Shown here one piece after another: positions 27,902 through 36,713 of a stretch of 64,000 nucleotides of DNA; the stretch's first letter is position 1; the number at the start of each line of letters is the position of its first letter. Both the position numbers and the translations under genes were made by a program. Location of the stretch: contig NZ_MIKC01000040.1 of NCBI RefSeq assembly GCF_001730315.1, forward strand, positions 1 through 64,000, written 5' to 3'. The DNA comes from Enterococcus ureilyticus (GTDB lineage Bacteria; Bacillota; Bacilli; Lactobacillales; Enterococcaceae). The notes beneath the pieces are model-generated. The model saw nothing but the letters and a program-made list of their open reading frames with translations, had not been told where the DNA came from and made no database searches.

Positions 27902-28249
27902 ATGAAACGAAATCGTTATAGTAAGGTTATCTTTTCCTTAATTGTCATGGGTGCTTTTTTCTGGAGCGGTTCTCTTACTGTATTGGCTGAAAGTGTTCAA
28001 ACAAATGGAGATATCGTCATTCGTGAGAATCTAACAGAACCATCGACAGAGCCGACAACCGAACCGACAAAGCCAACAGCGTCTTCAGAACCACCTGTAG
28101 TGAAAAAGCCGATAGGACGTTTACCTTCAACGGGTGAATTAGTGACGATAAGCTTATCAATCAGCGGTATTCTTTTGGTTGTAGGAATATTCTTATACAG
28201 AATGTTCAATAAAAAGAAATCAAAGAATACACAAGGGAAGGGGCTATAA
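27902..28249 (+). CDS. Short LPxTG sortase-anchored protein (module B)
   Basis: This 115-aa protein has a signal peptide (MKRNRYSK start, ending TVLAE), a short spacer with EPTTEPT-type repeats, the sorting motif LPSTGE, a hydrophobic segment and a KKK-rich tail. It is the paralogue of the protein at 4650. Two further in-frame ATGs at 27875 and 27878 overlap the previous stop. ATG 27902 is preferred because GGAAGG lies upstream and the signal peptide begins there, but the spacing is long, so the start is uncertain. Confidence 0.82.
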   Translation: MKRNRYSKVIFSLIVMGAFFWSGSLTVLAESVQTNGDIVIRENLTEPSTEPTTEPTKPTASSEPPVVKKPIGRLPSTGELVTISLSISGILLVVGIFLYRMFNKKKSKNTQGKGL

Positions 28250-28253
28250 AACA

Positions 28254-29066
28254 GTGAAAAAGAAGGTAAGAATGAATCTTGTTTTATCAATACTCCTATT
28301 GAGTAATACCCTTGGACTGCTGTCTGGAACTGCTGTCTACGCTGAAGGACTTTCTCCAGGTATGGAGGTTGGTTTTTCTGGCCGAGAGGATGAGGGGGAT
28401 GGCATTAAAGATCCCGAAAATCCGGATCTAACGGTAGAACCTGGTGAGTCCAATACGGCTTCAAAAGAAAGATTACGGATTGACTTCGCACCGAAATTAT
28501 CATTTAGCACTGGAGAGGTAACGGATAACGATAGTGACTACATCGTTAAAGCTCAGTTGTTTAAAGATGAACAAATTTCAGCAAGAGGAAACTTCATTCA
28601 AGTATCAGATTACCGTACTAATCCTACTGGGTGGTTGTTACAGCTACGTCAAGAAAAACAATTTACCCATACAGAAAAGGCTGGAAGTACTTTAGACGGA
28701 GCCGTCCTTTCTTTTGATAAGTCATGGACGAATTCAAAGAAAAGCGCTGAATATTCGCCACATGTTTCCAAAGAAATTATCCGTTTAACTAATGTTGGTG
28801 AAACATACAACATAGCAGAAGCTGATCTTGGTAATGGTGGCGGTACGTGGTCGATTGTATTCGGAGCGTCTGACCAAAATAAAAATGAAAAAGATCCCAC
28901 TCTTGTACCAATGGTGGATGATAATGGGAAGCCCGTTATGGATCCGTCACTTGGCAAGCAACTATATACAAACAGTGCAGTAAAATTGTCTATCCCGGGG
29001 GCAACTAAAAAAGAACCAGGAACTTACACTACGGTGCTAACTTGGATTATTTCCGAGCTACCATAA
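28254..29066 (+). CDS. WxL-domain surface protein (module B)
   Basis: This 270-aa secreted WxL protein has a signal peptide to about residue 30 (VYAEG), first motif GWLLQLRQEKQF and last motif TVLTWIISELP. It is the paralogue of the protein at 4997, with the same DPENPD-type acidic start and ARGNFIQVSDYR segment. It starts at GTG 28254, nine bases after AAGGGGC and four bases after the previous stop. It probably assembles on the wall with the DUF916 protein encoded at 29972. Confidence 0.92.
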   Translation: MKKKVRMNLVLSILLLSNTLGLLSGTAVYAEGLSPGMEVGFSGREDEGDGIKDPENPDLTVEPGESNTASKERLRIDFAPKLSFSTGEVTDNDSDYIVKAQLFKDEQISARGNFIQVSDYRTNPTGWLLQLRQEKQFTHTEKAGSTLDGAVLSFDKSWTNSKKSAEYSPHVSKEIIRLTNVGETYNIAEADLGNGGGTWSIVFGASDQNKNEKDPTLVPMVDDNGKPVMDPSLGKQLYTNSAVKLSIPGATKKEPGTYTTVLTWIISELP

Positions 29067-29095
29067 ATAAAAAATATTTTTAGGAGGAAACACAA

Positions 29096-29875
29096 ATGAA
29101 ATTAACACACAAATTATGCGGAGCAGCTTTATTAGCTATCGTTGGAGTATCAGTTGCTTTGCCAACAGTAACAAAAGCGGATGTAGCGGATGGTAAATTA
29201 CCACCAGCAGGAATGGATATCCAATTTACAAAAAATGAGGGACCAGGAGACACTACAATTACTACAACAAATCCAGAGGGTAGTGATGTAGTACTTACAT
29301 CAGGACTAGTAACAACAGATGCAGGAACTTTTGGAATGAGAGCCGGTACACCATTAAACTTTGGTAAAGCTAATTCTTCAGCATCAGGTTCTGGTCGTCA
29401 CTTCTTTGCACAAAACTTTGTTGGAAATGCTGGAGCAAAAGATGAAATTATAACTGAAAATTTCGTTGATTTTATTGATGATCGTTCAACAGCAGACCAC
29501 AAATATGTAATCACTGCTGAAATTACAAAACAACTTTCTACAACATTTGAAGGTGCTGAAAGAACACTTACAGGTGCAGAACTAAACTATTTGAATGGTA
29601 GTATTCAATCTCAAACAGATCCAACAAACGCATTAGCTCCAACGGCTGCTGTATCTACAGAGGCTGTTAAATTTGGCGAACCAACAGACATTCTTGTGAA
29701 TGCTGATGCAGCTAAAGGTCGCGGGATTTACCGTATGTCATTTGGTAAAAAAGGCGCTGGTGATGTAACTGACTCTGAAAAATCAGTTAAATTGAACATT
29801 AAAGATGATTCAGAATTGTTTGAAGATACAGCTTATAAAGGTGAAATCACTTGGAAAATGGCTGTTTTACCATAA
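29096..29875 (+). CDS. WxL-family surface protein lacking the first Trp motif (module B)
   Basis: This 259-aa paralogue of the protein at 5828 has a nearly identical ribosome binding site and signal peptide (MKLTHKLCGAAL). The expected first WxL motif reads HKYVITAEI, with no Trp. The last motif is EITWKMAVLP, with Met for Leu. Strong AGGAGGAAA and the terminator just downstream suggest it is made in excess over the machinery genes. It is probably a structural surface subunit; the ligand is unknown. Confidence 0.85.
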   Translation: MKLTHKLCGAALLAIVGVSVALPTVTKADVADGKLPPAGMDIQFTKNEGPGDTTITTTNPEGSDVVLTSGLVTTDAGTFGMRAGTPLNFGKANSSASGSGRHFFAQNFVGNAGAKDEIITENFVDFIDDRSTADHKYVITAEITKQLSTTFEGAERTLTGAELNYLNGSIQSQTDPTNALAPTAAVSTEAVKFGEPTDILVNADAAKGRGIYRMSFGKKGAGDVTDSEKSVKLNIKDDSELFEDTAYKGEITWKMAVLP

Positions 29876-29915
29876 GCAAATTAACTTGTGAGCATATTTT
29901 AAAATAATTGAAATC

Positions 29916-29952
29916 AAAGATAAGAGTAGAACTACTCTTATCTTTGTTCTTG
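29916..29952 (+). terminator. Internal intrinsic terminator after WxL gene, module B
   Basis: A perfect 14-bp hairpin (AAAGATAAGAGTAG at 29916-29929 and its complement at 29932-29945) has a two-base spacer and is followed by GTTCTT. Its position equals that of the terminator at 6612-6654 although the stem sequence is unrelated. Confidence 0.8.
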
Positions 29953-29971
29953 ATGAAGGGTAGAGAAAAAA

Positions 29972-31030
29972 ATGAAAAAGATTAAACATATTATTTTTAG
30001 TACACTTATCTTATACATACTGGGCATGACTGCCTATGCTCAAGTCACATATGCAAATGAAGACACGGGGAACTTTAACTATAAAGTGATTAGACCTGAA
30101 AACCAGAATGGATATGCTAATTATTTTGATTTAAACATGAACCCGAATCAAAACCAAACTGTACAAATTGAGCTTACAAATATTACAGATAAGGATCTTG
30201 AAATAGGAATCTCTTTGAATGGAGCAAAAACAAATTCAAATGGTGTATTAGAATTTGGACCATCTAAATTAGAAAAGGATGCTTCGTTAAAATATGAATT
30301 TAAGGACATTGTAAAAGGTCCTGAAAAAGTAAATATTCCGCCAAAAGGTACGGTTCCGTTAAATTTAGATATTGCGATGCCTGCTGAAAGTTATGATGGT
30401 ATTATCACAGGTGGTGTTCAGATGCAAGTAATTCCGTCGGAAGAGACAAAGAAAAAAGAAGAAAAAGAGCAGCAAATCGTCAATCGTTATGCCTTTGTTG
30501 TAGGAATAGTCTTGAGAGAAACAGATACACCTGTGCAACCAGAGGTGAAATTTAATAAGTTTTATGCAGGTTTAACTAATTATCGTAATGCTGTGTATGC
30601 AAATTTCTCGAATGTTGAATCAGAGTTTCTAAATAATATGAGTATTGACCTTCAGGTAACGAAAAAAGGCTCCGATGAAGTGCTATATGATACAACAAAA
30701 ACAGATATGCGTATGGCGCCTAATTCAATGATAAATTTCCCAGTAGAAATGAATGGGGAAAGAATGGAAGCAGGCGACTACACTGGTCATATTTTAGTGA
30801 AAAGCAATGATAAAAAATGGGAATGGTCGGATGATTTTACGATTACCCAAAAAGAAGCAGATAAATACAATGCTCAAGATGTTACCTTGGTTCAAGAACG
30901 CGGAGTTGATTGGAAATTGATTGCTTTGATTGTTGGTGGTGTCTTTATTATTGCAATTATTGTTTTTGTGATAATCCGAGTTGTGAAAAAGAAACAAAAG
31001 CAGAAAAAGAAGAAGAAAAAGAAGAAATAA
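29972..31030 (+). CDS. DUF916 WxL-interacting membrane protein (module B)
   Basis: This 352-aa protein has a signal peptide (about 1-27), a DUF916/WxLIP peptidoglycan-binding domain (about 30-155; YFDLNMNPNQNQTVQIEL, NGAKTNSNGVLEFG), a second domain (about 170-295), a TM at about 312-335 and a Lys-only cytoplasmic tail. It is the paralogue of the protein at 6681. It bridges WxL proteins to membrane and wall. It lies directly after the internal terminator, so its transcript depends on read-through or on an unseen promoter. Confidence 0.92.
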   Translation: MKKIKHIIFSTLILYILGMTAYAQVTYANEDTGNFNYKVIRPENQNGYANYFDLNMNPNQNQTVQIELTNITDKDLEIGISLNGAKTNSNGVLEFGPSKLEKDASLKYEFKDIVKGPEKVNIPPKGTVPLNLDIAMPAESYDGIITGGVQMQVIPSEETKKKEEKEQQIVNRYAFVVGIVLRETDTPVQPEVKFNKFYAGLTNYRNAVYANFSNVESEFLNNMSIDLQVTKKGSDEVLYDTTKTDMRMAPNSMINFPVEMNGERMEAGDYTGHILVKSNDKKWEWSDDFTITQKEADKYNAQDVTLVQERGVDWKLIALIVGGVFIIAIIVFVIIRVVKKKQKQKKKKKKKK

Positions 31031-31084
31031 CGTAAATCTTAGAGGTAAAATAATGATTTCAGTAATTAAAGGAGGAGCAGTGCA

Positions 31085-31750
31085 GTGAGCATTTTAGATT
31101 GGGCATTTATTGCATTACTATCGTGTGCTATCCTCTTTTTCATTTTCAGCCTATTATCCTTAGTTTTTGCAATTCAAGCAAAAAGAAAATATACCACTTT
31201 AAAAAGAAAAAAAATGAAAGATAAACGCAAACGGAAAAAGCTGAAAAAATTAATCAGTCGAACACAAAAATCGACGAAAAAGCATTTTCGAAGAGCAGCA
31301 GTTCTATTTTTATCAGTTCTTATTATGGTAGGAGCAGCATCTTATTCAAGGTATTATCAACAGACGACCCTAGAAAAAGAGGACGCTAACGCTATTGTTC
31401 AAAGCTATTTTTTAATAGATGAAGTAGGTAAGCAATTAACAGGTGCTGAAAATGGGGCAAGTGCAGAGTCAATTGAAGAAAGAATCAAAGAAGTGAGTTC
31501 TCTTTTAGTAACATATGGAAATAAAAAAGCTTATGCTGGATTGGCTGTTGACCGTCAAAAAACATTGAATAGATATTATACTAAAATCAGGGAATTAGGT
31601 GCCAATCTTAGTAATATCGATAAAGAAAAAGTATCGAATATAGAATATATTCAAACTTATCAAAAGACCGTTAAACAATTGCAGACAACTCAAAAAACAA
31701 TATTCAAATTGTTTGCTGTAAATGAAGTTGCATTAAAACAGAAAAAATAG
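31085..31750 (+). CDS. Unknown two-TM basic membrane protein of WxL module (B)
   Basis: This 221-aa paralogue of the protein at 7809 has a TM at about 5-28, a very basic stretch (about 35-70), a second TM (about 73-87) and a polar helical C-terminus with an Ile/Leu pattern. The start is GTG 31085, five bases after AAAGGAGGAG. The family is not recognised. Its conserved place between DUF916 and the signal peptidases suggests a specific part in assembly or in guiding the peptidases. Confidence 0.75.
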   Translation: MSILDWAFIALLSCAILFFIFSLLSLVFAIQAKRKYTTLKRKKMKDKRKRKKLKKLISRTQKSTKKHFRRAAVLFLSVLIMVGAASYSRYYQQTTLEKEDANAIVQSYFLIDEVGKQLTGAENGASAESIEERIKEVSSLLVTYGNKKAYAGLAVDRQKTLNRYYTKIRELGANLSNIDKEKVSNIEYIQTYQKTVKQLQTTQKTIFKLFAVNEVALKQKK

Positions 31751-31771
31751 TAGTTTTCCAGAGGTGATGAC

Positions 31772-32494
31772 ATGACCCGGGAAAATAGAAATATTAAAGC
31801 TAGACCAAAATCGCCAAATTCTTCGGTAAAGGTGAAATCTACAAAGGATAAGAGGCGGAAGCAAGTCAATAGAAAGCAACAGGAGAAAAATCCTCAGTTG
31901 CCCAATAAGAAAAAGCGATTAGCGCACAAAAAGAAAAAGCTTCAAAAAAAAATGAAACAATTGTTTCAAGAGCTAGGTTTAACGATTTTGATTACCTTCT
32001 TTTTGTTGATAATAATACAGCAGCTAACATTTTCTTTGACAAAAATAGAAGGTTATTCCATGTTAAACACTTTAATGGATAATGATCGTGTACTTGTAAA
32101 TAAATTGAGTAAGGTGAAACGTTTTGACTTGGTTTATTATCGTGATACAAAAAGTAATGAGATGGCGGTTAGAAGAATCATAGGGCTTCCGAAAGAGCAG
32201 TTTTACTATAGGGAAGATCAATTGTTTGTAGAAGACAAGAGAGTTCCTGAGCGTTTTTTAGTCGAAATAATGAAGACTAGCCGCAATGATAAAAAAAATA
32301 GTACTTTTACTAAGGATTTTGGATTACAAGAAGTAACTGGAGATCAACGGATTCCAGAAGGAAAATATTTTGTATTAGGTGATAATCGACCTTACGCCTC
32401 AGATAGCCGAGAATTAGGCTACATAGATGAAAAAGATATTGTCGGAGTAGTAAAAATGAGAGTGATGCCTTTCCATCAAATACAATCTTTTTAG
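31772..32494 (+). CDS. Type I signal peptidase-like protein, catalytic Lys replaced by Arg (module B)
   Basis: This 240-aa paralogue of the protein at 8502 has a basic tail (about 1-65), a TM (about 68-88), catalytic Ser96 kept (GYSMLN), and Arg134 at the Lys site (MAVRRIIGLPKE). The usual GD is KE, and box E (VLGDNR, DSR) is intact. The same substitution in both modules argues against a random loss. AGAGGTGATGAC precedes the ATG. It may be a non-catalytic partner of the next gene's product, or an enzyme with altered chemistry. Confidence 0.85.
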   Translation: MTRENRNIKARPKSPNSSVKVKSTKDKRRKQVNRKQQEKNPQLPNKKKRLAHKKKKLQKKMKQLFQELGLTILITFFLLIIIQQLTFSLTKIEGYSMLNTLMDNDRVLVNKLSKVKRFDLVYYRDTKSNEMAVRRIIGLPKEQFYYREDQLFVEDKRVPERFLVEIMKTSRNDKKNSTFTKDFGLQEVTGDQRIPEGKYFVLGDNRPYASDSRELGYIDEKDIVGVVKMRVMPFHQIQSF

Positions 32495-32511
32495 ATACGA
32501 GGAAATGAAAA

Positions 32512-33051
32512 ATGATCAAACGAAGGAAGTTGGAAAAAATTTTTTCTATAGTAGATAAAAAAAAAAATAGTGTATTTCTGATTTTAATCTTAATCTGTAT
32601 GCTATTTTTAGTCTTATTTAGGACACATCTGGTGAATGGTGTATCAATGTTTCCCACATTAGAAGATGGAGATAAGATTTTTGTGAGAAAAGGTAAAATG
32701 CCAAAAAGGTTAGATATCATTACGCTTAAACCAGGAGATAATCCACAAGAATCATATGTAAAACGAGTAATAGGGATGCCTGGAGATTCTTTAGTGTTAA
32801 ATGGAAACTCTTTGCGTATTAGTTATTTAAATAATGATTATAGAAAGCATGAAGAGATAACAGTGACAGATGGCGTGGCTATGATTTTAGAAAAACAACA
32901 CCAAATTCCGGAAGACAAATACTTTGTATTAGGGGATAACAGAAATCATTCGAACGATAGCCGAAGTTTTGGACTTATAAATAGGGAGCAAATTGAAGGG
33001 GTTGTATGCTGGAGATATTATCCGCTAGATAGAGTAGGTTCTATGAAATAG
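32512..33051 (+). CDS. Type I signal peptidase, canonical Ser-Lys dyad (module B)
   Basis: This 179-aa signal peptidase has a short basic tail, a TM at about 20-37, catalytic Ser45 (GVSMFP), catalytic Lys84 (YVKRVIGMPGD) and box E (VLGDNR, DSR). It is shorter than its module A counterpart mainly because the basic tail is about 45 residues shorter. CGAGGAAATG precedes the ATG. It is expected to process exported proteins of this module, or general ones. Confidence 0.92.
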   Translation: MIKRRKLEKIFSIVDKKKNSVFLILILICMLFLVLFRTHLVNGVSMFPTLEDGDKIFVRKGKMPKRLDIITLKPGDNPQESYVKRVIGMPGDSLVLNGNSLRISYLNNDYRKHEEITVTDGVAMILEKQHQIPEDKYFVLGDNRNHSNDSRSFGLINREQIEGVVCWRYYPLDRVGSMK

Positions 33052-33088
33052 TTTATTTAGTTGAAGGATAACGGAAAGTAGAGGTTCT

Positions 33089-35701
33089 ATGAAAAAGATA
33101 ACGATGTTCTTAAAAGAAAATGTTTTTACATTAGCACTAAGTATTATTTTGCCTGTAGGAATTATTGGCGTTGCCTATTATCAACAGGGGATTTATTTTG
33201 GTAGTGAGACAACGCTATTAGCGAGTGATGCATTTGCTCAATTCTCCAATTTCTATGCGAGTTTTAACAATATGCTACAAGGAAAACAAAGTATTTTTTA
33301 TACTTGGAACGGATCATTAGGATTAAATTACTGGTCATTAGCGGCCTACTATTTAAATGGTTTATTTACACCAATTGTAGGATTATTTCATAATAGTCAA
33401 ATTCCTGATGCAATGTATTGTATTACATTACTAAAATTTGGAGCAATGGGTGGTACTTTCTGGATTTATAGCAATCAAACATTCAAACTCTCTAAGTGGA
33501 TAACCGTGGGATTGAGTGTTTGTTTTGCGTTAATGTCATATACTGTTTCTTATTCTCCAATGATTATGTGGTTAGATGCTATGGTTTATTTACCATTAAT
33601 TATTTTAGGAATTAATCGATTGATGGATCAAAGAAAAATTGGATTACTATTTGTTAGTTATTTACTTTTATTTTTATCCAATTTCTATATGGCATTTATG
33701 GTGGGAATCTTTTCTTTTCTATACTATAGTGCCCGTTTCTTAATTGAGTGGCAACGCTACAAAAAGAGTCTAATACTGTATTTATCTGTCTCTTTTCTTG
33801 CGGGCGGTGCCTCTATGGTTACCATTTTGCCTACTATTTTTGATTTGATGAGTAATGGTGAAAGCTTGACCCAAATTACTCAATTATTAACACCTGATAC
33901 AGGACTATGGGATATTATAATAAAAAATATGAATGGCGTATATGACACTTCTAAGTATGAAGCTGCTCCTTTTGTTTATGTAGGTCTATTACCATTACTT
34001 TTCTGTACGTTTTATTTTCTAACAAAAAAAATTCCATTGAAAAACAAGCTGATAAATGGGTTTATTGGGCTGTTTTTAATGATTAGTATCTATATTCAAC
34101 CGTTGAATCTGTTTTGGCATGGACTTCATTCACCAAATATGTTTCTATTCCGGTTTAGTTTTTTATTATCATTTTTTGTATTGATGCTTGCAGGTTTTGG
34201 ACTGGAAAAATTTGAAAAAGAAGATCTGCATACATTGATAAATGCAGGAATAGCATTGATTATTCTATTTATTGTAGCAGTCGTAGCATCTAATAAGAAG
34301 CGCTATAGTTATATTAATGGAGAATCTCTTATATATACAATCCTGTTCCTGCTTTTATACATGATTGTATTTATAGCTTTAAAGAAAAATAAAAAAAATC
34401 AATTAATGCTTTATGTTGGAATCCTTTTGATTATTACCTGTGAACTTTTTCTCAATACGGGGAAAATACTGGAAGGTGTACGCAATGATTGGAATTATCC
34501 AAAGCGTGAACTATATAGTCAATATTATCAGGATATTTCTAGTCTTGTTGATCAGATGCAAAAGGAGAATGATCTGTTTTATAGAATGGCTAATTTAAAT
34601 CCTGTTTCTCAAAATGAGAGTTTTAACTATGGCTATAGTGGTGTTACCATGTTTTCTTCAATTCGTAATCGAAATTCAGCAAGCTATTTAAATGATTTAG
34701 GCTTCCGTTCGACAGGTTCAAACTTGTATATTGATTATCAAAACAATACATTGTTGATGGATACTCTGTTAGGAATTAAATACAACCTATCGAAAGATAA
34801 TCCGATGAAATATGGCTTTAAAAAAGAACGAAGTCAAGGGGCATATACATTATATAAAAACAGCAATACGTTACCACTTGCAATAAGAACGAGTAAAGAA
34901 ATATACAAATCAGGACAAAATAAGAGTCAGGAAGATTTATTGAATTATTTAGCAGGTACAAACGAAAAGCTCTTTTACTTTAAGCAACCAAAAGAGGTCA
35001 ACACAGAAAATCTAATTACTGAATATGATGGAGACGTTGTGTATTATTCAGAAGAAAGACCGGCAAGTGACAAAAGTATTACTTGGAGTTTAGAAGTACC
35101 AGCACATTCTCAAGCTTATATTAGTCTATTAGCTGAAGACAGTAGCATGATGAGAGATGCTGTGGTAGATGTTGAAGTAAACGGTGTTGTTCGAACAGCA
35201 GACATGCCGAGAGCTGGTCAATACTTCAATGTCGGTTACTATGAGGAATCAACGAATGTGACGATAAAAGCAAGTTTTAGAGGAGTGCCAGTTGTAAAGT
35301 TAATTCGACCGGATGGACTGATTTTAGATACAAAGGCTTTTGATAAATTAATGGAGCCCTTAAAAGAAAAGGGCGCCGATTTTAAGGTTGAGGGTAGAAA
35401 AGCATTCGGTTCTTTTGAAGTGAGCATGAAAGAAGAAACACTTCTAACAACAATTCCATACGACAAAGGATGGAAAGCATACATTGATGGTAAAGAAACG
35501 AAGATTAACTCCTTTAATAAGGCATTTTTGGCAATAGAGGTTCCAAAAGGTAAGCACAAGGTGGAATTTATTTTCCTACCTCAAGGATTTAGGATTGGCT
35601 CCTGTCTCTTTGTCTTTTGTATCAGCGTATTTTTAGTACTTTATTGGAGAGAATATAAGATATTGAAAGCCAAAATGAAGGATGAGAGGACTATAAAATG
35701 A
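33089..35701 (+). CDS. YfhO-family multi-TM membrane protein (module B)
   Basis: This 870-aa paralogue of the protein at 9989 has the same layout: many TM helices in the first 460 residues, a large external region, then a TM at about 836-856. Shared segments include FYTWNGSLGLN, NFYMAFMVG and TIPYDKGWKAYIDG. The family is tied to glycosylation of teichoic acids through GT-C-like activity. The stop overlaps the start of the lipoprotein gene (ATGA), as in module A. The substrate is unknown. Confidence 0.88.
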   Translation: MKKITMFLKENVFTLALSIILPVGIIGVAYYQQGIYFGSETTLLASDAFAQFSNFYASFNNMLQGKQSIFYTWNGSLGLNYWSLAAYYLNGLFTPIVGLFHNSQIPDAMYCITLLKFGAMGGTFWIYSNQTFKLSKWITVGLSVCFALMSYTVSYSPMIMWLDAMVYLPLIILGINRLMDQRKIGLLFVSYLLLFLSNFYMAFMVGIFSFLYYSARFLIEWQRYKKSLILYLSVSFLAGGASMVTILPTIFDLMSNGESLTQITQLLTPDTGLWDIIIKNMNGVYDTSKYEAAPFVYVGLLPLLFCTFYFLTKKIPLKNKLINGFIGLFLMISIYIQPLNLFWHGLHSPNMFLFRFSFLLSFFVLMLAGFGLEKFEKEDLHTLINAGIALIILFIVAVVASNKKRYSYINGESLIYTILFLLLYMIVFIALKKNKKNQLMLYVGILLIITCELFLNTGKILEGVRNDWNYPKRELYSQYYQDISSLVDQMQKENDLFYRMANLNPVSQNESFNYGYSGVTMFSSIRNRNSASYLNDLGFRSTGSNLYIDYQNNTLLMDTLLGIKYNLSKDNPMKYGFKKERSQGAYTLYKNSNTLPLAIRTSKEIYKSGQNKSQEDLLNYLAGTNEKLFYFKQPKEVNTENLITEYDGDVVYYSEERPASDKSITWSLEVPAHSQAYISLLAEDSSMMRDAVVDVEVNGVVRTADMPRAGQYFNVGYYEESTNVTIKASFRGVPVVKLIRPDGLILDTKAFDKLMEPLKEKGADFKVEGRKAFGSFEVSMKEETLLTTIPYDKGWKAYIDGKETKINSFNKAFLAIEVPKGKHKVEFIFLPQGFRIGSCLFVFCISVFLVLYWREYKILKAKMKDERTIK

Positions 35702-36672
35702 AAAAAAAGATTAGTATGTTTTTTTTACCTATTTTCTGTTTCATTCTATTGATAGGATGTTCGGAAAAGCTGTCTGGGGAAAAAACAACAGTTGAAGGAC
35801 AAGAAATAACCTATCAGTTTCAACTCCCTGCGAAATGGGAGAAGGTTGATTCTTTTCAAGAAAAATTCAATAAAAAAGCTGTTTTTGGAGCAGAAGACAC
35901 AAGAAGTAATTCAAGCATGTTTATTATGATCTACTTAAAATCAACAGTTGATTTAAAAGATTTTCCATCAAAAACAAGACTAGAGTTACAAAAGCGCTAC
36001 GGCTATAAAGAGTTAGATGGCGTATATATGAAAGAATATGAAATAAATAAGCATAAAGCTATTAAATACACACTAAATACTACTTTTCAGGAGAAAGATG
36101 TCTGGGCTCATTTTTACTACTTAGAAACAGAACATGGATTTGTAGAATTAATCTTTTATTCAGCAAATGATGGAGATTATAAAGAAAGGTCCATAATCAT
36201 TGATGAGAGTGTTGAGACATTAGTTGAGGTTAAAAGTAAGGGAAGCAATGACAGCACTAACAGTACCGAACTAGAAAAGTCTAATGGAGATACTGTAGAA
36301 GTGAAAAACGCTAACCTTACGTTTACTATTGATGGTGTGATGACTTTATTAGAGGATGAAAAAAGCAAAAAATTAGTGCTACACTACCAATTAACTAATT
36401 TGGGAAATGATAATGTGATACCGAAGGAAATTCAGTCATATATTATTGCTGAGCAAAAAGGGATAAAACTTACACCAGAAAAAATAGCTGATGGCAATCA
36501 AGATCTTGATTTAAGAGAACTAGCATTAGCTAGTGACAGAACGGTAACTAAAGGAGAAACGATGGAAGGTATCTGGGTATACTCTTTGCAAGATACAAGC
36601 GATGTTGTTTTAACCTTTAATCAGGACCAATTTAAAGATGAAAAGCCACAAACGATTTATCTGCCTAAATGA
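35698..36672 (+). CDS. Lipoprotein with PsbP-like and DUF5067-like regions (module B)
   Basis: This 324-aa lipoprotein has lipobox LIGC. The PsbP/DcrB-like first half (about 35-170; YQFQLPAKWEKVDSF, VFGAED) is followed by a Ser/Asn linker and a DUF5067-like Ig half (about 205-320; LVLHYQLTNLGNDNVIP). It is the paralogue of the protein at 12577. It is exposed at the outer membrane face and coupled to the YfhO gene. Its exact role is unknown. Confidence 0.82.
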   Translation: MKKKISMFFLPIFCFILLIGCSEKLSGEKTTVEGQEITYQFQLPAKWEKVDSFQEKFNKKAVFGAEDTRSNSSMFIMIYLKSTVDLKDFPSKTRLELQKRYGYKELDGVYMKEYEINKHKAIKYTLNTTFQEKDVWAHFYYLETEHGFVELIFYSANDGDYKERSIIIDESVETLVEVKSKGSNDSTNSTELEKSNGDTVEVKNANLTFTIDGVMTLLEDEKSKKLVLHYQLTNLGNDNVIPKEIQSYIIAEQKGIKLTPEKIADGNQDLDLRELALASDRTVTKGETMEGIWVYSLQDTSDVVLTFNQDQFKDEKPQTIYLPK

Positions 36673-36713
36673 CACATAAATACATTGTACAACGGATTCA
36701 GAAGGGGAACATC

